A DNA stretch of 64,000 nucleotides from CALBPI01 sp038533155. GTDB taxonomy: Bacteria; Pseudomonadota; Gammaproteobacteria; Steroidobacterales; Woeseiaceae. The position numbers and the translations under genes are program-made. This document shows positions 59,964 to 64,000 of the stretch, piece by piece. How positions within the stretch are numbered: position 1 is the stretch's first letter; the number at the start of each line of letters is the position of its first letter. The notes beneath the pieces were generated by a model. The model had not been told where the DNA came from and did no database searches. It saw only the letters and a list, made by a program, of their open reading frames with translations. Where the stretch lies: positions 3,902 through 67,901 of the forward strand of contig JBCAZH010000011.1 of NCBI GenBank assembly GCA_038533155.1, given 5' to 3'.

Positions 59964-61179
59964 ATTCTCCAAGAACCAGAGACTGGGATTGTTCAAACGA
60001 CAACACACGATCTCTCCCAGCCCGTTTCGCTTGATAAAGCGCGCTGTCCGCTTGCTGCATGATCAGCTCGAGCCTCGATCCGATATCACAGACGGCAACA
60101 CCGACGCTGATGGTCACATCCACCGTCTCGGCGCGCCGCAATACCGAAGCAACATCACAGGGCGTGGAGCGAACCACTTCGCTCAGGCGCTCGGCGACCA
60201 ACAATGCCGTGTCGAGCGACACATCGGCAAGCACCGCCCCGAACTCCTCACCACCGATCCGACCGAAGACATCACTTGCCCGGAAGACTTCTTTGGCTAG
60301 CGACGCCACGTGCCGAATACACGTGTCGCCAGCGGCATGTCCAAACACATCGTTAACGCGTTTGAAGTGGTCGATGTCTATCACCAACACAGCACAACGT
60401 GGTGCACTTTCGATCAGCTCAGCGCCTCGCAGCATAAACCCGCGCCGATTCAGCGCGGAAGTCATCGGATCGGTCACCGCGAGCTCATCGAGGTTGTCAG
60501 CCATCGCCGTCACGCGTCGCAACATCGGCCTGACGATCACCAACGTGCCAATGACCAGCGCGCACACGAAGACGATCATCGCGGTGCTCTGACTTTTACG
60601 TAGCGTTAGAATTTGCTCGGCATGATGGTCAGCAAAGGCATCGACGGCCGCATTCAATGCATACAAGAACGACTGTTCATCTGCGACCTCACCCATGGCA
60701 ATGGTGCGCAGTTCGTGGAACGCGGTTTCGCCTTCGCCGCCGTCGAGCGTCGACCGTCGTGCCACCGCAATGAACGCCTTGGTGCGGCGGTCGAGGTCTA
60801 GGCGCTGGCCGAAGTAGATGTCCTGCACCGACGGCGGCAGAGTCTCTGGCAACGCCATATCCGAACTACCCTCGACCAGACCGGTGTGCGACGTTTCGAA
60901 CAGATCGATTGCTGCGCTCAACCGCTGCCGGTCGCTATCCGAATGCGACCCGTCGTAACGACCCGCGAGCAACGCGATGCGCTGCGACAGCATCCGCTGC
61001 CGTCCGCTGACATTGACCACGGTTGCGCTATCTCGTTGCGCATCGATTACCGATCCGGTGATCACATGAGCCGTCGCTGCGATAGCACCAATGACACCGA
61101 GCACGACAACCACCGACACGGTCAGATAGTTCATTGCCGCTGTGAGTCTGGGTCGCGAATTGTTAGCCGGTGGCGCCAC
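59920..61179 (-). CDS. Diguanylate cyclase with PilJ-type sensor domain
   Basis: Makes cyclic di-GMP. The 419-residue protein has one helix at about 17-42, a periplasmic helical domain with VVNVSGRQRMLSQRIALLAG (the PilJ/type IV pili chemotaxis transducer N-terminal pattern, also in NarX-like sensors), a second helix at about 200-220 and a GGDEF domain. The active site is GGEEF at 309-313, and RASD at 300-303 fits the inhibitory I-site. The domain should be active and feedback-inhibited. No EAL domain. GTG start with AGG seven bases upstream. Confidence 0.92.
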   Translation of the reverse strand: MAPPANNSRPRLTAAMNYLTVSVVVVLGVIGAIAATAHVITGSVIDAQRDSATVVNVSGRQRMLSQRIALLAGRYDGSHSDSDRQRLSAAIDLFETSHTGLVEGSSDMALPETLPPSVQDIYFGQRLDLDRRTKAFIAVARRSTLDGGEGETAFHELRTIAMGEVADEQSFLYALNAAVDAFADHHAEQILTLRKSQSTAMIVFVCALVIGTLVIVRPMLRRVTAMADNLDELAVTDPMTSALNRRGFMLRGAELIESAPRCAVLVIDIDHFKRVNDVFGHAAGDTCIRHVASLAKEVFRASDVFGRIGGEEFGAVLADVSLDTALLVAERLSEVVRSTPCDVASVLRRAETVDVTISVGVAVCDIGSRLELIMQQADSALYQAKRAGRDRVLSFEQSQSLVLGEFSPTSTRVRSSGQA

Positions 61180-61275
61180 GCCGAGACCTCGTGTCTCTCC
61201 TCATCTCTCGCGTAGCGGCGCGCGAGCGCGAATCTTGAGCGCCTACAGTCGCCCGATCACGGCGAAAATGGGTGC

Positions 61276-62703
61276 TTAGCTGGCCTTCTTCTTTGGTAGG
61301 TACAGATCGGTCAACGTCCCCTCGAACGCCTCAGCGGCCATGGCAACCGTTTCGGACAGCGTGGGATGCGGATGCACTGTCAGCCCCAGATCGGCAGCAT
61401 CGGCACCCATTTCAACGGCAAACGCGAGTTCTGCGATCAAATCACCCGCATTAGAGCCGACAATGCCGCCGCCAAGTACGCGCCCACTTTTCGGGTCGAA
61501 CAGCACCTTGGTGAAACCTTCATCCCGGGCCATCGCCAACGAACGGCCGCTCGCGGCCCACGGGAATTGGCCTTTCTCATAGGCGATGCCATCCCGCTTC
61601 GCTTCCCACTCGGTGAGTCCCACCCAAGCAATTTCCGGGTCCGTGTACGCGACTGACGGAATCACCCGGGCGTCAAAGGAGGATTTATGACCTGCAGCAA
61701 CCTCAGCCGCCACTTTGGCCTCATGCGTTGCTTTGTGCGCCAGCATGGGCTGTCCGACGATATCGCCGATCGCGAAAATATGCGGCACATTCGTCTTCAT
61801 TTGGCGGTCAACCGGAACGAAGCCTCGTTCATCGACAGTCACACCGGCAGCCGCCGCGTTGATGAGCTGACCATTGGGGCGCCGGCCAACGGCGACCAAC
61901 ACACGTTCAAACACCGCCGATTCGACATCCGCTTTGCCCTCGAAAGCGACACGAATGCCAGCTTCCTCAGCCGTCATTCCTGTGACCTTCGTGCCCAGCA
62001 AAATATCGGCAAAACGGGACTTGAAGCGCTTGGCCAAAGGACGCACCAGATCCGGGTCAGCGCCCGGCATCAACTGATCCGTCAGCTCCACCACAGTCAC
62101 TTTTGCACCAAGCGCCGCATAAACGGACCCGAGCTCAAGACCGATAATGCCGCCACCGACGATCAAGAGGCTATCAGGTAGTGGATCGATTTCCAGCGCG
62201 CCTGTCGAGTCTACGATCCTCGGATCGTCCGGCAAGCCCGGCAACATGATGGGTTCAGAACCCGCCGCAATGACGCACTGGGCGAAAGCCACTTGGGTCG
62301 ATTGCCCGTCCTCATCGACAACATCGATGACGTTGGGGCCCGCGAACGAACCGGTGCCTCGCACAACCGTGACTTTGCGTTGCTTCGCGAGCTGCCCGAG
62401 TCCGCCGGTCAAACGTCCAACGACCGATTGCTTCCAGTCGTTGAGTTTCGCGGTATCGACCGACGGTTTCCCAAAGCTGATGCCATGCGAGGCCATCTCG
62501 TCCGCCTCGTCGATAACCTTGGCGGCGTGCAGCAATGCCTTCGAGGGAATGCAACCAACGTTCAGGCAGACACCACCCAACGATGGCCAGCGTTCAATCA
62601 ACGCCACATTGAGACCGAGATCGGCCGCACGAAACGCGGCGGTATAACCGCCAGGTCCTGATCCGAGTACCGCAAGATCGTAACGGGTTGGTTCCGACAT
62701 CAT
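61276..62703 (-). CDS. lpdA: Dihydrolipoyl dehydrogenase (E3)
   Basis: FAD enzyme that reoxidises dihydrolipoamide in 2-oxoacid dehydrogenase complexes, yielding NADH. The 475-residue protein has GSGPGGYTAAFRAADLG, the redox disulfide in GGVCLNVGCIPSKALLH, an NAD-binding GGGIIGLELGSVY and the C-terminal HPHPTLSE with the active-site His. AGGA lies 6 bases before the first ATG, and the gene starts 7 bases after the E2 stop, so it belongs to the same operon. Confidence 0.98.
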   Translation of the reverse strand: MMSEPTRYDLAVLGSGPGGYTAAFRAADLGLNVALIERWPSLGGVCLNVGCIPSKALLHAAKVIDEADEMASHGISFGKPSVDTAKLNDWKQSVVGRLTGGLGQLAKQRKVTVVRGTGSFAGPNVIDVVDEDGQSTQVAFAQCVIAAGSEPIMLPGLPDDPRIVDSTGALEIDPLPDSLLIVGGGIIGLELGSVYAALGAKVTVVELTDQLMPGADPDLVRPLAKRFKSRFADILLGTKVTGMTAEEAGIRVAFEGKADVESAVFERVLVAVGRRPNGQLINAAAAGVTVDERGFVPVDRQMKTNVPHIFAIGDIVGQPMLAHKATHEAKVAAEVAAGHKSSFDARVIPSVAYTDPEIAWVGLTEWEAKRDGIAYEKGQFPWAASGRSLAMARDEGFTKVLFDPKSGRVLGGGIVGSNAGDLIAELAFAVEMGADAADLGLTVHPHPTLSETVAMAAEAFEGTLTDLYLPKKKAS

Positions 62704-62710
62704 TCAGTTC

Positions 62711-64000
62711 CTAAGGAATCGCTTGTAACAAACCATCAACGTCCGCGAGGAGTTGACCGAGTTGGGTCGTGAATCTCACGGCCAGAGCGCCGTCGATCAC
62801 ACGATGATCGTAGGACAGGCTCAAAGGCAACATCAGCCGTGGCTGGAACTGCTCACCATCCCAAACCGGCTGCATGCTGGAGCGCGATACGCCGAGGATG
62901 CCGACCTCGGGGGCATTTACGATCGGCGTGAACGCAGTGCCCCCGATCCCACCTAAGCTGGAAATCGTGAACGTCGCGCCTTGCATCTGCTGCGGCTTCA
63001 GTTTTCCGTCTCGCGCAAGCGCCGACAGTTCCGCTAGCGACTCCGCTAATTCGTAAACGTCTTTTTTGTCCGCGTCGTGAATGACAGGCACGACCAGCCC
63101 ATCGTCGGTGTCCGCTGCGAATCCGATGTGGATGTAATGCTTCTGAACCAGACTGCCACCATCCGCGCTCAGTGAGCTATTCATCCGCGGATAAGCCTGC
63201 AGCGCCTGGACAACACCGCGCATGATGAAAGCGAGCGGGGTCAACTTGATACCCCGTTCCGCGGCTTTGGCTTTCAACGCTTTGCGCCGCGCCTCCATGT
63301 CAGTGATATCCGCCTCATCGTGCTGCGTAACATGCGGCAAGTTGATCCAGCTCGCCTGTAATCGCGGTCCCGAAATCTTCTGAATCCGGGTCAACGGCGC
63401 TTCGCTAATCTCGCCGAACTTCGCGAAATCCACCTTCGGTACAGCCGGCAAACTGCCACCCGCTTCCGCACCACCGGTCAGGCGCTTCTTGACCCACGCC
63501 TTGAGATCATCGGCCATGATTCGGCCTTTGTGACCCGAGCCTTTGATCGCACCCAGATCGGCGCCCAGCTCGCGCGCCAATTTGCGTACCGATGGGCTCG
63601 CGTGCGCTTTCGAGAATCCCGCTTCATTGATCGCAGATTCCGGTGCCTTGGTGACAGCCGTCGGTTTTGCGGCTGGCGCTGGCTGGGGTTCCGGTGTCTT
63701 CGCGGGCGCGGGCGCCGCTGGCGCCGCCACTGCGGGTTGGGTATCCCCTGCGCCGGCCGAAGCAGCAGCGATTTCAACAATAGCTGCACCTTCAGCCACT
63801 TGATCGCCCTCACTGACGTGCACAGCGACCACTTCGCCCGCGACCGTCGACGGTACGTCCATCGACGCTTTGTCGGTCTCTAGCGTAATCAACGCATCAT
63901 CGACGGCGACCTGATCGCCGACGGAAACGGCAACCTCAATCACATCCACGGCGTCGAAGTCACCGATATCGGGCACGGTGACGGTTGTCGGCGCGCTTGG
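62711..64000 (-). CDS. aceF: Dihydrolipoyllysine acetyltransferase (E2) of pyruvate dehydrogenase, N-terminus beyond window
   Basis: Core of a 2-oxoacid dehydrogenase complex. Visible in order: a lipoyl domain (PDIGDFDAVDVIEV, lipoylated Lys in ETDKASMDVPS), an Ala/Pro-rich linker, the E1/E3-binding domain (ASPSVRKLARELGADL) and the catalytic domain ending in YDHRVIDGALAVRF (HxxxDG). The frame is open to the window edge and reads PSAPTTVTVPDIGDF before it, which could be close to the start or a linker after another lipoyl domain. Lipoyl sequence and the E2-lpdA order favour pyruvate dehydrogenase; aceE is expected next. Confidence 0.93.
   Translation of the reverse strand, partial: PSAPTTVTVPDIGDFDAVDVIEVAVSVGDQVAVDDALITLETDKASMDVPSTVAGEVVAVHVSEGDQVAEGAAIVEIAAASAGAGDTQPAVAAPAAPAPAKTPEPQPAPAAKPTAVTKAPESAINEAGFSKAHASPSVRKLARELGADLGAIKGSGHKGRIMADDLKAWVKKRLTGGAEAGGSLPAVPKVDFAKFGEISEAPLTRIQKISGPRLQASWINLPHVTQHDEADITDMEARRKALKAKAAERGIKLTPLAFIMRGVVQALQAYPRMNSSLSADGGSLVQKHYIHIGFAADTDDGLVVPVIHDADKKDVYELAESLAELSALARDGKLKPQQMQGATFTISSLGGIGGTAFTPIVNAPEVGILGVSRSSMQPVWDGEQFQPRLMLPLSLSYDHRVIDGALAVRFTTQLGQLLADVDGLLQAIP

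Noticed and set aside
1..64000. CRISPR arrays, prophage, insertion sequences, integrases, tRNA and rRNA genes
   Set aside because: None recognised by eye on either strand; every interval is filled by core-type genes or short gaps. Small non-coding RNAs cannot be excluded without computation.

Overview
The window is a compact, almost gap-free chromosomal segment of a gammaproteobacterium. About 62 protein genes fill it, no gene-free stretch exceeds about 250 bases, and I recognise no tRNA, rRNA, CRISPR array, insertion sequence or prophage. The class assignment rests on gene-order hallmarks: mutL-miaA-hfq-hflX-hflK-hflC-DUF2065-purA; lptFG divergent from pepA-holC-valS; DUF2066 and the hda group divergent from purM-purN; pcnB-folK-panB-panC; a six-gene rnf (rsx) operon; and moxR-DUF58-TgpA. 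MutL carries the endonuclease-type motifs, and several arrangements differ from Enterobacterales, so a deeper or environmental gammaproteobacterial order is likely. I cannot name a genus.

Layout. 1-11837 (minus): nnr, tsaE, an AmiB/C-type amidase, mutL, miaA, hfq, hflX, hflK, hflC, DUF2065, purA and a cut-off patatin-like gene. 11859-13824 (plus): queG and a class III PPK2. 13834-18094 (minus): pcnB, folK, a deoxynucleoside kinase, panB, panC. 18226-20830: an RDD membrane protein convergent with lptF-lptG. 20927-29975 (plus): pepA, holC, a small conserved gene, valS, then moxR, a DUF58 gene and a TgpA-type transglutaminase. 29931-35583 (minus): a psd-like gene, pssA, a uracil-DNA glycosylase, rimI, prfC and a UMF1-type transporter. 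35652-39316: proS, a lytic transglycosylase, a DUF4398 lipoprotein, a WrbA-like flavoprotein and DUF2069. 39310-42748 (minus): DUF2066, a CDP-alcohol phosphatidyltransferase, an AI-2E/PerM permease and hda. 42786-44482 (plus): purM-purN. 44484-46150 (minus): the Mrp/ApbC ATPase and dcd. 46432-59963 (plus): a HEAT-repeat Ser/Thr kinase, two PilT-family ATPases, metG, rsxABCDGE, DUF1841 and a membrane-anchored glutamate-synthase-like protein. 59920-64000 (minus): the E2 subunit of a 2-oxoacid dehydrogenase complex (cut off), lpdA and a diguanylate cyclase.

Three things stand out beyond housekeeping. First, a large protein fusing HEAT repeats to a complete Ser/Thr kinase sits directly upstream of two PilT-type retraction-ATPase paralogues, and the block separates metG from apbC-dcd; this looks like a kinase-controlled pilus or secretion-motor module. 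Second, at least eleven genes have a -10-like hexamer exactly 6-7 nt before the start codon and usually no Shine-Dalgarno sequence, the signature of leaderless mRNAs. One pair, nnr/queG, appears to share a symmetric -10 element read in both directions. Third, the psd-like gene beside pssA has lost the D-x-H motif and has Val-Ser in place of Gly-Ser at the pyruvoyl self-cleavage site, which suggests a pseudoenzyme. TTG and GTG start codons are frequent, and most genes overlap or nearly touch.
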